Shown: positions 36,390 through 48,104 of the stretch, in pieces
How positions within the stretch are numbered: the stretch's first letter is position 1
Layout of the letters: each line of letters begins with the position of its first letter
DNA from: Parelaphostrongylus tenuis
Taxonomy: Eukaryota > Nematoda > Chromadorea > Rhabditida > Metastrongylidae
Direction: 5' to 3'
DNA length: 64,000 nt
NCBI GenBank assembly: GCA_019055375.1
Contig: JAHQIW010000416.1
Coordinates: 62,001 to 126,000, forward strand
Made by a program: the position numbers and the translations under genes
The notes under the pieces: model-generated
Told to the model about the DNA's origin: nothing
Seen by the model: only the letters and a program-made list of their open reading frames with translations
Databases searched by the model: none

Positions 36390-37440
36390 GCTCCATCTGA
36401 GGCCTTCGGTAAAAGCGTAATGTTTGTTGCTATCTGACGAATGTATGATTATCTGATAGCTCAAATCAAGTGAATCTAAGAGGTATATTTTAATTTCTCA
36501 TATAGCTTCTTTTTAACGCCGTAACAGTCAAAATGAGATTTTGTTCCACAATTGAAGATTTTTCACCTAATAAGAATTTTTTGAAACAAAATTTTAACTA
36601 TTAGATAAAGCAAATCTTTCTGATCAAAAAAATGTATTTGCTCTTTGAAAAAGGACTTTTGTACACACACTCTAGCCGGCTAGAAGTGCTCACTGAGTGT
36701 AAAATCCAATATTCTTTCGGTCGTTACAAAGTTCGAGGAAGTCCTTTCCAAAAGCCAAATATACCACTGTAATTGGAAAGATTTTCTATATCTAACGATC
36801 ATTTTACTGCAATATATTTTATGCAGTGAGAAATCTTTGAATGAGAAACGAAATCCTATGTTGACTGCTACGGCGCTAAAAATAAGCTATTTGAGAAATT
36901 GAGCATGCCATTGAAGTTCACTTAATGTGAGTTATCGATAAACTACAGAAACGTTTTGCAAAACCGAAAAGTACGTTTTCATCGAAGGCCTCATGTGGCG
37001 CCGCCATAGTAGAACAGTATCGATTATCTTCATCCCCATTGACTGCAAACATATTTACATTACTTTTACTAAAATATTTAGCAAATAGAGGAACTTGTGC
37101 TGTTAGCAATTTTTGCGTATTTCCGTAGTTGTGCTAATACACACTAGTCTCATATAGTACGCATTCAATAGACTGAAAATGAAGATTTTAACGCATGATT
37201 TTTGTCCTTCCACCTCTCAAGTATTTTGTCGCAATGAATACCCATATTTTACCACATCCCTTTAATTAAAGACCAAGTTGAAATCTTGGTGTGGCATGCG
37301 ACGTGGTCGCGCGGCGAGCGCGGTGAGCTAGAATGATGCGGCAGTCTTTTAATGAAATTTCTACTTTTGTTGCCACTAAAAAGATTATGGTCGTCAACAA
37401 ACTATAGGAGATGAAAGAAAAGAGGTTAGTAAAGCTATTT
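36390..37440. repeat. Satellite-like units in intron 3 of locus D
   Basis: ATCTGATAGCTCAAATC at 36452 and GCCGTAACAGTCAAAATGAG at 36521 are landmarks of the dispersed repeat. TAATTCCAC-like and GAAATCTTTGAATGAGAAAC (36827) landmarks follow in the reverse orientation. Around 37290-37340 there is a G+C-rich patch (GACGTGGTCGCGCGGCGAGC). No gene is supported. Confidence 0.45.
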
Positions 37441-37654
37441 GTAGTGGAAACATTGCCGATCCTCCCTCCTAGATCCTCGTGTTCCAAGGAAATACTGTTC
37501 TTGAACACTTTTATGCTCTCTTATCCATATTCATCCATCAATCATACTTGTCTTCTATTTTTCATGCTGACAACTTCTTGTTCTTATTCATTGCCGCATA
37601 TGAATAATAACTAGATCAATTGAAAATCGTTTGCATAGTCGCCTATTGCGGTGA

Positions 37655-37835
37655 TATGATGTTATAATATACCCAATAATGTAGAGCTGTGCAAAACCAC
37701 TTGCGACAGCCGAGATTCAAACTCAGATCTCATTCATTACGGGAGCGTATCGAACCGTTACACCACTGGCGCTCGTTTTGCACAGCAATCTTTTTTGCAC
37801 AGAACTCTATATTATTGGGTATATAGTAACCTATA
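37655..37835 (-). repeat. tRNA-like short element with terminal inverted repeats, copy 1
   Basis: On the minus strand it reads like a degraded tRNA: an A box in CAGTGGTGTAACGGTTCG and a B box in TCTGAGTTTGAATCTCGG, with tRNA-like spacing. It is bounded by an inverted repeat, TATACCCAATAATGTAGAG near 37669 and CTCTATATTATTGGGTATA near 37805. It is not a working tRNA because the arms do not pair well. It looks like a tRNA-derived SINE or a MITE that captured a tRNA. Confidence 0.65.
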
Positions 37836-38457
37836 ATCAAACACTTTATCAGGTTCTTCTGAAGTCAAAAATTACGGCAAAAATCTTGCAGTTATGAAAC
37901 TACTTTATTTCATGAAATACCCCAAAGTTATGATAGTGGCTGAAAACGAGAAATCGATCAACTGTTTCTCAAAAATGATGCTGCACTCTGCATACGGTGC
38001 CATTTCATCAATAGCTCTCAATAATTTCCACATTATCAGCAAATCACTGGAGTAAGAATCTTTCTGAATTATAAAAGTTTTTCTTGATTGTTCTATTTAT
38101 GCTTACTTTCTATTATTCCGGTTTATTCTGTACTACCCCATTTTATTGTGTTAATCTCGGCAACGAACATTCCACACTGTTTACGCCCATTAAATGTTCC
38201 CAGTTGGATGCTTTTAGGAAGATTGCATGCCTTGACCAAAATCAGTTCTCCTAGTAGCTCCACTGTGACCACATCCATGTGGTTAGAAGTCCAACAGTAA
38301 AACAGAGACCTCCATGCTGCTCAACTGTCTCTGATGGGTATCGTTTTCACCAATAGGAGTATTTCTTCCATCGCATGATTTGTATCTGTTCTTCCGTCTA
38401 CACATTCAAACAAAAGCTTGAATCTCCTACTCCATCCTTAGCTAATGACAGAATTAA

Positions 38458-38533
38458 TCATACATAGGCCTTTTCAATTTCCACGAGTACACATATCATA
38501 CATAGGCCTTTCCAATTTCTACGAGTACACATT
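38458..38533. repeat. Direct duplication of a 38-bp segment
   Basis: TCATACATAGGCCTTTTCAA and TCATACATAGGCCTTTCCAA start two adjacent copies (38458-38495 and 38497-38533). The matching place in block copy 2 (near 48863) has a single copy, so this arose after the block duplicated. Confidence 0.8.
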
Positions 38534-39199
38534 CCGAATGCGAAGAGCACTTGGCTAGTTTTGCGGCACGTAACATCTGTGGGCCTAAAGCCAACTGTGT
38601 CCAAATGATCAGCAGATATCTGTGGCGATCGGAGGGACAATGAGATCGAAAAGGGCGGTCTTAGTCTTACAAGATATTGAACAAAAATGAGGAGTAGTAG
38701 TTAGAAGTAAATTCATTTTGTAGTCTTCCTATCGAACGCGAATTTCTAAAACGTATTGGCTTACTTCCTGCTGAAAATGCCCACGGAAATTGCCTTGATA
38801 ATATGTCTCCCCCATGTGATATTGAAGTGTACAGATCATTCAAATTTTGCTATGTAAATGTCAACAGAACCTTCGGCGAAGTTCAAGCAAATAGTTACCC
38901 GAAGTCATCGGAGGACTACTAGAAGTCTACTGAGAAGGCCTTTGTCAGTGATTACTCCTGCCGCAACTAGAACTCCCTCCATATATGTTTCTTCTACGAG
39001 TTCCACATTGCGAAACATGTGTTTTCGAGTTAAATTCTTATAAAATAGGCGATAGAAATGCGCAATGAGGACTAAAAGTATGATTTACTGAAGAATATAC
39101 CTTTCGGGTTGAAAGGTTGGAATAATTGAAACACGTGGACATTCCCATTCCCAAAAAATCCGCCTCTTAAATAAATGCTCTGCCCTTTCACATCAGTAA

Positions 39200-41800
39200 T
39201 CAGCCAGTGTAAAGTTCAGGCAACGCGCTATGTAGTTCAAAAGCAAAATGCAGTCCTCTTTCCACTTATTACAGCGCAACAACAAAGTTTTTCTATGGAT
39301 CAAGCTTAGTACAAAATTCCTCATTTATTATGCTATTGATTGATTACTAATAGTTTAACGAAAATTTTCTCTATGTAAAAAATGTAAGGAAACACGAGCC
39401 CATTTCACAGATTATAACTGCGCTTTGCAAATTCCGTACTCAGACGTGAAAATTTTTTTAAAACTAGGTGCTCTTCTTGCTAAAAAACAAGTTTATAGAA
39501 ATTTTCCTAGTGATATCCAATGGTTTAAGGCGACAAAGTTTCTCTGAAATCAAAATTTCATTATAGAAAACCAAAAGGTGCTCTGTGACATACTCTGATA
39601 GCAAAACGTTTATATTCTTTTAGTTAGTAAGACGCACTATAAATGTGTTTTTACAAAGCAAACTCAGTACGGATATCTATATTTTCAAGCTATCGAATGA
39701 CTACAAAAAGGTAAATCAAAAAAGAAGAAGGGAATGTTATACAAAAGTTAATGCAATGCTCCTTTTCACAACAGTGTGATTTCCTCATTAAAACATCGTT
39801 ACCTACTACAGACTCTTCATAGAAGTCTCTTCTGCAATATTTTATCAAAATCAAAGTTTTACAGGTTCAAACTTCACGATATAATCCCAAAATTTTGCCT
39901 CAAAGTGAAATAACCTCAAAAGCAAAACGTAGTACTCTCTTTCGTAATCAGTCTTACTTCCAGTAACTAAGCTTATTGCTTCATTCTTTGATTCTCAAGC
40001 TAGCAAATGACTACTAAAAATCTGGTGGAAAAACTCTTTTTTTGGAAAAGAAGGAAAGACGAGTGCTTCCACATAATGCAACCGCACTCCTTGCAATTCT
40101 TGATAAGGAGTAAAGGCTTTCAAGACCAACTGAATGTTCTTGCTAGTGAAAATACGTTTATAGAGGCTCATCTAACGATAGTCTAGTTTCATGACAAGGA
40201 AGTTTACTTAGCATCAATGCTGTACTATGTAATGCCAAAAAATCCGTTGTTGAAGTGGACCAACGGACCTTGGAAGTAGAGCATTATCTTTTTGTTTCAT
40301 TCGTAGAATTGTAGAATGTATTATAGAAGCCCTTCAGCAACTTAAGCTCAGTCTGAGAATCGTCATCTTTCAGGCTATCAACTGAGTACAAAAGCATATT
40401 CAAAGACAAAAAATATGGTTCTTTCCTTGTATTACATGATGGTTTCCGGCAGATGGACATTTCTTCACCAAAAAATCCATATAGAAGTTCATTTTGTAAT
40501 CTCTCATTACTCAATGCTGATAATGTGCCCTCAAAACCTCAATTAACAAGCAATTTCTGTTTCCATGAAAGTGTGTGATGATACGATTCCGCAGAAGCTC
40601 GCCGCGGCCGCCGCGAGCGCGACGCACCCTATGTACCGAAAGCGGTACATATAGTCGTCAAGGAGTTAATGTGCTCTAACAGTGAAAGAGATATCTCTCA
40701 CACTCAAGCGTTGGAGAAAGATTTTCCAGTAGACTTTTAAAAATCTCTGATAGCTTTAATGTTGACAATTCCCATAGTGATTTTGCTCCTAAAAAAGCTT
40801 CTCACTGTACCGTAGCAGTCAAAGAAAAGATTACGTCTTGCAGCTGATCAGTATGCTGCTAAGAGCGCAGTGACATGGGATTAATGTCGCCCACCCTTTG
40901 GAGTGTGAAACCCAATCTTCTCTTGACTGTCACAGAGCACTGAGGCTTTCTCTCCAAAAACAACTCTGTCTTTGAAATTGCTGAGATTTGCACTATCGAA
41001 TGGTTATTGAATGTTTATAGAAAAAGGGTTATTCGCCGAAAAATCCTTAAATGTGAAACAAAGTTTTATTTCACAACTCAAAAAGCAAGCCATTTGAGAA
41101 ATAAAATGCACCCCCAGGTTCACTCAATCTCAGCTATCGACTGGATACTATTAATCTGGTGGATTGAGTCTTTTTTGGAAAGAACTAAGGGCTCACTAGT
41201 GCAAATATCTAAATGCGATTACATGCGACAGAAATCGTTGTAAGAAGTAAGAATTTCTTAGACAGTTGAACGTTACCCCTATTCAAAAATTCATTAAATT
41301 GAGTTCTTTCTGTAATAATTTAACTTTTTTTTGACAAAAAAGCCTATAAGAATCGATATATGACTATATAATCTTAGAAAATCCGATATGTATTAGAGAA
41401 AATGGACTACGATTTCAAAACCTTATCTTCTATTTGTTGGTAGGGCGCACTGCGGAAGTCTTTTCATACAACAAGCTTACTATCAAATTCAAAATTTTCC
41501 AAGCTATCGATTGGCTACAAAACTTCAAGAAGATTAGACAAAATGTTCGAAAACAGCTAGAAATCCTTTCCCTTTCGCAAAAATGTCTTTTTCTCTCAAG
41601 AAATGCAAGATTTCAGAAAACATGGAAAAAAATCATCTGGCTAAAATCATTGATATAGGTCTCATCAGTGACATTTTATCGTTTTCATAGCAATGTTCCT
41701 CTGAGAGCTCGAATTTTCATTCAAGCATGCATCATTTTCGTAAGCATCGGAACGGTGCGCCCAGCTGAAGGTCATAATGACTCTCATGGTCCGCAAAAGG
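39200..41800. repeat. Run of degenerate satellite-like units
   Basis: The landmark AAGCTATCGAATGACTAC and variants occur at 39341, 39688, 39998, 40372, 40990, 41132 and 41502, each near GAAACNAGN, GCAAAACG and TTTTCTCN landmarks. Spacing varies (142 to 618 bp), often near one or two times 175 bp. The run crosses the right edge of the duplicated block and continues beyond it. Confidence 0.55.
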
Positions 41801-43419
41801 ATATACGAAATGTTAACTGGATAGTTAGCTATGGTAAGATTTTCTAAGTCTAAACTCTGACAAAAGCAAATTACCAAAATTTTTTTTCATCGAATTTTAA
41901 GGGAGGAATAGTAACTTTGCGCAAGTTTTATTTAAAGAAAACGGCATTTCATAAAAACATTAAAGATAATGTAGAGCCTCCAAATGCCCTTATACGTTTT
42001 AAGAGCAACCTTAAAACTGAACGCAAACGCTGGAACTTACAGGCCGTCATTGAGACTTGATTAACAGCTACGTTCTTGCATTCCAGTGTCTCATAGTTGA
42101 TCTGAATAGCAAGTTGACCCAAAATAGCCAAATTGCAGCATCTGGAAGGAGAGCTCTACGACCCTGCTGTTCGAGGACACCATCGACCTAAAAAAGAAAA
42201 GTTTCACCAAGTAGATGAGTTAGTTCACTAGTATGAAATACTAACAACACCTCCTATTGACTGATCCAATCGGCAATTTTCGAGCGGTGGCGAACCTGCT
42301 GATTTCTTGACAATAAGCAGTAATTTTCTGATAACACAAAATCAAGTCAGTGCTGCTATCTTCCCAGATGAGTCTGCTACCAACTCAGCAACGTCGAAGA
42401 GTTGGAAGCCTTGATGAGCTTTCAGCGTGGGATTAAACCATCGTTCACTGATTCATCATGAGTGTCGCATAGCACCTCTAAGCTCTGCTCTTCAGATTCA
42501 TATGCCAAATTTTACTCAGTGTTTTTTTTTATTCACATAATCCATGCAATCACCACAAATCACTATAGTGGCTGCAATAAATTGATGATTGATTGTTAAT
42601 CATTCACCGGTCAAAAAAGTTTTTCAAACAACGGTTTTTCGTGGACTGTTGAGTTCACGTAACGCCTTTCTCGTCGTCCTCCTTTTCATTAACTATGGAA
42701 TGAATAATAGCACTGATGAAGGGACTTTGGAACACACTAAAGTTGAAATAGGCAGAATATTTTAGGTACGGTGTCAAATGAGTGTAATACAGGCATTTTA
42801 AATTACGCAATTTGTTTTACTTCCCGAAAACAGTTCAGAAAATCTGGGAACTCGACTTTCAGACTAACCGTTTGCATTACGAGACGTGATACAAATGTCT
42901 GTGCTGCACTCCTACCTGCTGCAATGTCAAGAACTCTAGCAGGAATATCGATCGCTCCTGCGTAAATCATGTTAACAGGCATAGTGAAGCCGCTTACGTT
43001 CAAGTTCTTAGTGCTCCCTGCAATGATATTGAGTGGCTTTGTGATGAATATTGGGAATCTAGATTATCAGTTGACTGAACTGTTCCGAGGCTACTATTCT
43101 CTGCAATAATGAGAATTCAAAACCCTTTCACTATAATATGCAGATTGCATCAGCGAAATAGTGATAGAGTGTTAAACATGCATGAACTTGAATTACAAGA
43201 TAAGAACTACATGAACCACAAGATAAGCTCCGGAAAAAAGGCCAAAACTGAAGATCAGTAATAATGAGCAACAAAAAGTATAAGCTTTATCAGCACCACT
43301 TTTTCCTCAGCAGTTCTATAAATAACGATACCCTAACAGGGAACTCGGAAGAATATTTATTATTTTACGGACGGAACTTTTAGAACTCTTGTTCACTATC
43401 GCGCAAAGAGATTTCACTC

Positions 43420-45600
43420 AAATCTCAGCGCAGTTCAAAATAGTGGAATGAAGGTGGTTTGAATGTTGATAAAGCTGGGATACCTAAGAATATTTATTAG
43501 TGATAAGGGTGGATGATTTCTAGCGATTCCTCTACAGTTGGATATCATAATGACAATGAAGCATATTAAAGATGCTTCGCTTTACCGCTCATCACCGCGA
43601 AGGAATTCAAAAGCCAGTACCGTATGTTAAAAAGTGAGTGGATCCATACGGCATAAAGAGGCAGGTTTAAGACCATCTATCATTTCTCAGGTGAAAATCC
43701 AATCACCAGCATGCTCCGTCTTATACTTACTTATAAAAGCACATCAGTTAGCATCCACTGTTGATTTAACGTCTGAAAATCATTTATATCAAACGTTAGA
43801 CATATATCAGCTGTGCAAGCGGCCGACGGATAAAATAGCATGTTTTCTAACTCTAGTAACATTCCAGCTGCTCAGACTCATTTCAGTCCATCTAACGAAC
43901 TTCCAGATGCTCCTGAACCGTCTACGTAACGTGAATCCCAACAACTCGTATGTAATGGAGTCATTCAACGTTTGTGCTCTTTACACCAACGTGTCGAACA
44001 ACTCTGCTTTGCAAGCCACCCATGTGCTTCTTGTGTAACACTAGGGAGCGCTAAACATGTATGCTTTGTCATTCATCAGTTCATAGCTTTATTAAAGGGG
44101 CATCTGAACTGCTCAATCTTCAGACGGTCTGCTAAGTACTTCGCGCAAAGGGTTGGCAATAGGGCAACAACTAACGCCTATTCATGCGAATGTCTTCGTG
44201 CTGAAAGTGGACTCCCCAGTGATGGATCTACAATCCTAACTCTACTGTAGACATATAATCATTATTTAGTTAACTGCTTCACTCAAGGGGAATCGGACAG
44301 ATGTTTTAGGTTGTTGAGTGAACTCAAAATATAGGATTTACCAGTGGGACACCGAAAGGCAATTAGCTCTCTTTTTTGAACACGAAAATAAACTTATCCG
44401 ATGGCGACTACATTACGAAGTGGTGCTGAAAGGCAAGAAATAATAATATCCTGGTTCACTACCTCTGTTTTCATTCCTCGCACACGAAAAAGGCGTAAAA
44501 AAAAGCATATTTAAAACAACCGCCTGTGTATGCACTGGAAGAGAGCAGAGAGTAGAAACCATGAAAATGGCTTGGAAAATGGTAATTTCTAATGTCTACG
44601 AATTTGTAACCACTCGGCTTAGATCTAGAAGAAACAACACTCCTTGGAACGGAAATTCAGACGAAAGTAGAGTCTTGCTCATTCTCCCTTTCTTTTCATA
44701 TGAGATAAGCACAACTGTGAAACGCTGCTTGGAAGGGCATATTTAGAGCAATCGGTGACGATCAGTGAAATAAAACAGAATATTTTGAGGCGCCATTTAG
44801 TTTGCAACCGCTTATATGACAGCCTGTGTACAATGAAAGACTGCCATTTATGTCCTAACGGCACAACGATGATTGCATGAGTTTTGATGTTTTCCTGATG
44901 TGATGTGATGTGATATGATGATGGGTGATATTTTGATGTTTTGCATGATTGCATGAGATGCACGATGACACAGTTTACCTAATTTGTTCAGAACGTGTGG
45001 AGAAAAATATGTTGACAAGACGGGTAGGCCACTCTATGCCGCTTAGAAGAACTCATAGCTAACAAACGTGACACTAAGCAAACAAACACCCCGATAGGCA
45101 CGTATAGAGCACAGACGCTTAACGAAGTGAGTTTTGCTATGGAAGTCACCACCCTTGCGCAGGAATAAAATATTCATTAACACGAAAGATACCAGAGGCG
45201 TCTTGGACTAATACGACTAATATACTATAAACCTCAGGTAAGGATGCCTCGTAATCAGTTGTCATATGAACCACTACATGAGACTGCTGTTTGACGACTG
45301 AGGCGCATTACGAGTTTCACGATCTCCTTCCGCTGATTTCCACTTGAATTTCCAAGTGGAAGGCATATAAAAAAGGGGTGAATATGTTGAAAGTTGATCA
45401 TGAGCTTGATGCGTCTAAAATCTGAATCTAGTGATTTTGTCTAAAGGGGTAATGAAGGTGTTTCACTGACTGGATTGTAGACAACTTGATCTCTTTAGAC
45501 TCTGAAGAAGCGGAGACTCCCAAAAAATTCACTGGTTGAATTAAGAATAAAGACTATTATTACATTTCGCGTCTGGCTTGAAGACAATGAAAAGTTACTA
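43420..45600 (+). mobile_element. Penelope-like element with RT and GIY-YIG endonuclease remnants
   Basis: Plus-strand frames follow a PLE protein from the N-terminal thumb side to the end. MTMKHIKDASLYRS is at 43550, AGLRPSIISQVKIQSPAC at 43665 and KRPTDKIACFLTLVTFQLL at 43818. YVMESFNVCALYTNVSN lies near 43950, then CLNCSIFRRSAKYFAQR near 44105. The stretch with the YxDD box and the residues around it is missing. LSFLNTKINLSDGDYITKW follows at about 44360. RTCGEKYVDKTGRPLYAA at 44990 matches the GIY-YIG core (CGEEYIGETGRPL) with the YIG changed. CLVISCHMNHYMRLLF and the 3' tail with CTCTGAAGAAG (45501) end the element. The 134-codon frame at 43634-44038 is the longest intact piece. It lies upstream of locus D exon 2, where exon 1 would be expected. 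Confidence 0.85.
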
Positions 45601-45765
45601 AAACATGTCGCATTCAATAGATAGTCGGGCTTGAGAAGTGTTAGATATGTTTGGAGATATTCAGGTACTTTTCCGTTAGCTAAGCGTAATTCCGACCCGT
45701 TGACCGCTTGTAAAAAACGTATTCTTGGTGTTACTCAATGATCAAATAGTTGTTGGAAATTCATT

Positions 45766-45912
45766 TATTTCGCCCCTTGCGGTGGTATGACCTCATAATA
45801 TACCCGACAATGATGGAGTGCTACACAAAAGCATTTACATCAGCTGGGATTGGATCCCAGATCTCACTCTTTCCGGGAGCGCGTGCTGAACCTTGCACCA
45901 CCGACGAGAAAT
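45766..45912 (-). repeat. tRNA-like short element, copy 2
   Basis: The minus strand carries GGTGGTGCAAGGTTCAGCAC and GATCTGGGATCCAATCCCAG in tRNA-like order. The left part, TAATATACCCGACAATGATGG, matches the terminal part of the 37.7 kb copy. Confidence 0.6.
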
Positions 45913-46011
45913 CTTTAAGTGAGAAACAAAATATTATTTTTGCACTTTCAGCGCAATAACTAGGCCTTATAAAAGAAGGAATGCACTGTTCAAATTCTTT
46001 TGATTTGTGCT

Positions 46012-46178
46012 ATCCAACAACTACTTGATCTTATAATATACCGACGGGTCGGCGGTGCACGGTTCAGCACGCGCTCCTGGACAAGTGAGATCTGGGTGCG
46101 AATCCCGGCTGACGCAAATGTTTTTGCACAGTACTGCAAAGTATTGAGTATATCATGCGAATACCACAATAAGAAGCA
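46012..46178 (+). repeat. tRNA-like short element, copy 3, opposite orientation to copy 2
   Basis: Plus strand: CGGCGGTGCACGGTTCAGCA, then GGGTGCGAATCCCGGCTGAC, a good B-box match followed by GCAAATGTTTTTGCACAG. With copy 2, 100 bp away, it forms an inverted pair. Confidence 0.65.
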
Positions 46179-47513
46179 CGGTAAAAGACTGGTTACTTTC
46201 AAGCGGACTGACTTTAGTCATTTCAGTAAGTAAATCAGGTGAGATTCCACAACACAAGCAGCCTGCGCTAGCTTGCATTCGTGAGGAAGTTTTCGTCTAA
46301 TGAATAGGAAACTGATGAAAGTACATTGCATCGTTATTCTCTCACAAAAGTTGCATAGAATAGTAAGAAGACTAATTTTTTCTCAGTAAATGGCCTTGTA
46401 TATTATATTCCGTTCTGGCAAAAAACGCTTCTGTGCCCGTGACGAGAAAATTTTTCCTTGCCATATAAACATTGAATTTGCATTTCTCAAGCTATTAGAT
46501 GACTATGAAAACATGGAGATGATAAGAAAGAATAGAGCGGGGTGCCACCAGGCGATGAAAGTCCATTCAGTCATTGCTACTCTTCGATGGATTTGACCAG
46601 ATGCGCCTAGACCCACATTACAAAATGACCTTTTGAAATAGATCTCCGCGACCAAACGTACGGTGGAAAAGAATGACGTTGAAACGCCAACCGCATTTCT
46701 TTTAGTGACGAGCTCATGGTATTTCAATATCTTGCAAAAATATTGGTTAAGCATGCCACGGATAATGTTTGTAAGTTTTCCAAATACGAGTAACTGTATG
46801 CTATTGAATAGTCGAGCTACAGAGGAATGGTTACTGCATTATTTCTGCTGAACAAACGAGCGTTGTGTCAAGACTTATGAGTTACTTTTTTATGCAAAAT
46901 TACGATATAAATTGCATTTCTTCGTATATGAGTTGAGTTGAACTATTTACGTGACTGCTTTGTCGTGAACTTGGGAACTGTGGATCTCTTCCTTCTCCAC
47001 AGTGTTTTTCAACTATTTCACCTATTTCGTCGGCTGCTGCTTGAGGATTTCTTTTTTTTTCTGCATGTCTAAGAATGCTTGTCCGGACGGTTTTTCTTGT
47101 AGTCTTGGAAGTGATCGAGTTATGACGGACCAAGGCCTACTTGATTGACAGCAAGTGCGTGTTGGAAAAGCGGATTGAATTAAAGCTGTGCTTGTCACGC
47201 TGCATCTAATACACCGCAGGAGTGAGAGTGAACTGCGCTGCCACATTTCAGCTTTGATTGGGCTTAGAACAATCTCATAAATCGGATGACTTGACATCAT
47301 TTACGGCACTTTTGATTAGTCAACCGCAGACAAAAGAGCTTACGTCGTTCCAGGTAGCTCTTAATTGTTATTGAAATTCTTCACAAGCTTCGAGTACTGG
47401 CGCAAAGCGATTTGCACTGAGGTGTATATGTCTTTTGAGCGAATACCTATCCTTGTTGATCTTTGTGAGATCATGGAACAAACGTTTTCCAAGATTCCCA
47501 GGACATCATCTTC
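46179..47513. other. Intergenic with satellite-like motifs
   Basis: CTCAAGCTATTAGATGACTA at 46484 and GCTATTGAATAGTCGAGC at 46799 are dispersed-repeat landmarks. Two overlapping minus-strand frames at 46900-47300 (78 and 92 codons, with RLQEKPSGQAFLDMQ and EIGEIVEKHCGEG) could be a decayed exon. I could not match them to a family. Confidence 0.4.
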
Positions 47514-47871
47514 TGCGTTACATTTCTGCAAACTAGTAAACAGTCTCGCCTACCAGCTACCATTGAAACTGCCTCCTTGCTTAGTGCTAAGCTAAAAACC
47601 TTCACGCGAACTGTTCCATCAGCAATGTAAACCGTGTTAATAGGCAAAGTTAAATCTGTAACGGTGAAATTTCTGGTGAACGCTGCAAACGTCGTGCTCT
47701 GATTGAGAAAAATAAGACATCAGTCACCAGATTAGGCAAATGCTCTTATGGTCACTTTCTTTTATCAAATCAGAGTACAAAAGCCTCTCATCAAAAGGCT
47801 CAAACTATCCACACAATGGCATTCAAAATTGCAATTGTTTGCAGTGACATGACAACTCTCCATTCATTACC
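47514..47871 (-). pseudogene. Secreted cysteine protein family, locus E: fragment with exon 2 and the end of exon 1
   Basis: Exon 2 starts at 47682 after a TTTGCAG acceptor and reads FTRNFTVTDLTLPINTVYIA and VRVKVFSLALSKEAV. Its 3' end, which should be FVSRL.MQT and a donor, is scrambled. Upstream, GATCAAG|GTAATG at 47871-47866 matches the end of exon 1 and its donor in loci A and C. The signal-peptide part of exon 1 is gone, replaced at about 47875 by the second copy of the 3 kb block. No exon 3, 4 or 5 was found in the expected direction. Confidence 0.75.
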
Positions 47872-48104
47872 TTGATCATCCCTCCTAGAAACTCCGTGTT
47901 CCAAGGGAATATTGTTATTGAACACTTTTCATGCTCTCTTATCCATATTCATTGATCAACCATATTTATCTTCGAATTTTCTTGGTAGCAATTTCTTGTT
48001 CTTGTTCATTGCCGCAAATGAATAATAACCAAATAATCAAGCACCAGTTTGTTCTTCTGAGTCAGATATTGCGATAAAAATCTTTTAATCGGAATTCGTT
48101 TATT

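Larger units (their letters stand above)
37440..40500. repeat. Duplicated block of about 3 kb, copy 1
   Basis: Matches 47875-51795 end to end. Examples are CTCCCTCCTAG and CGTGTTCCAAGG at the left edge, GACAGAATTAATCATA at 38448, GAGTACACATTCCGAATGC at 38523, AGTAGTAGTTAGAAGTAAAT at 38691 and CATATATGTTTCTTCTACGAG at 38980. ATGGTTTCCGGCAGATGGACATTT marks the right edge. Coding-like similarity on the minus strand, FYCWTSNHMDVVTVELLGEL (about 38295-38236; copy 2 reads FYCWTSNHQDVVTLELLGEL), points to a decayed exon inside the block. I do not recognise the protein. Copy 1 lies within intron 3 of locus D. Confidence 0.75.
36035..43017 (-). pseudogene. Secreted cysteine protein family, locus D: pseudogene lacking exon 1
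   Basis: Exons found: 42869-43017, 42041-42187, about 36223-36385 and 36035-36162. Exon 2 is fully open with good splice sites (STKNLNVSGFTMPVNMIYA, ending FVSRLVMQT). Exon 3 begins VDGVLEQQGRRALLPD, then loses one base and continues in another frame as ILGQLAIQINYETLECKN; its donor is GTAAGT. Exon 4 keeps GGTVTALC and KHKSVSGTLM, but its first part, including the PHC motif, is frame-broken. Exon 5 has a stop in place of the arginine after VVSRAV and a one-base deletion before the GSHFF region. No exon 1 was found up to the Penelope-like insertion at 43420. Intron 3 is about 5.6 kb because it contains the first copy of the 3 kb duplicated block. Confidence 0.85.

Noticed and set aside
46030..46115. 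A functional tRNA gene
   Set aside because: A and B boxes are present, but acceptor and anticodon stems do not pair, and related degraded copies with repeat flanks occur nearby.
46900..47300. Two overlapping minus-strand frames as an exon of locus E or a separate gene
   Set aside because: They do not match exons 3-5 of the secreted family and no other support was found.
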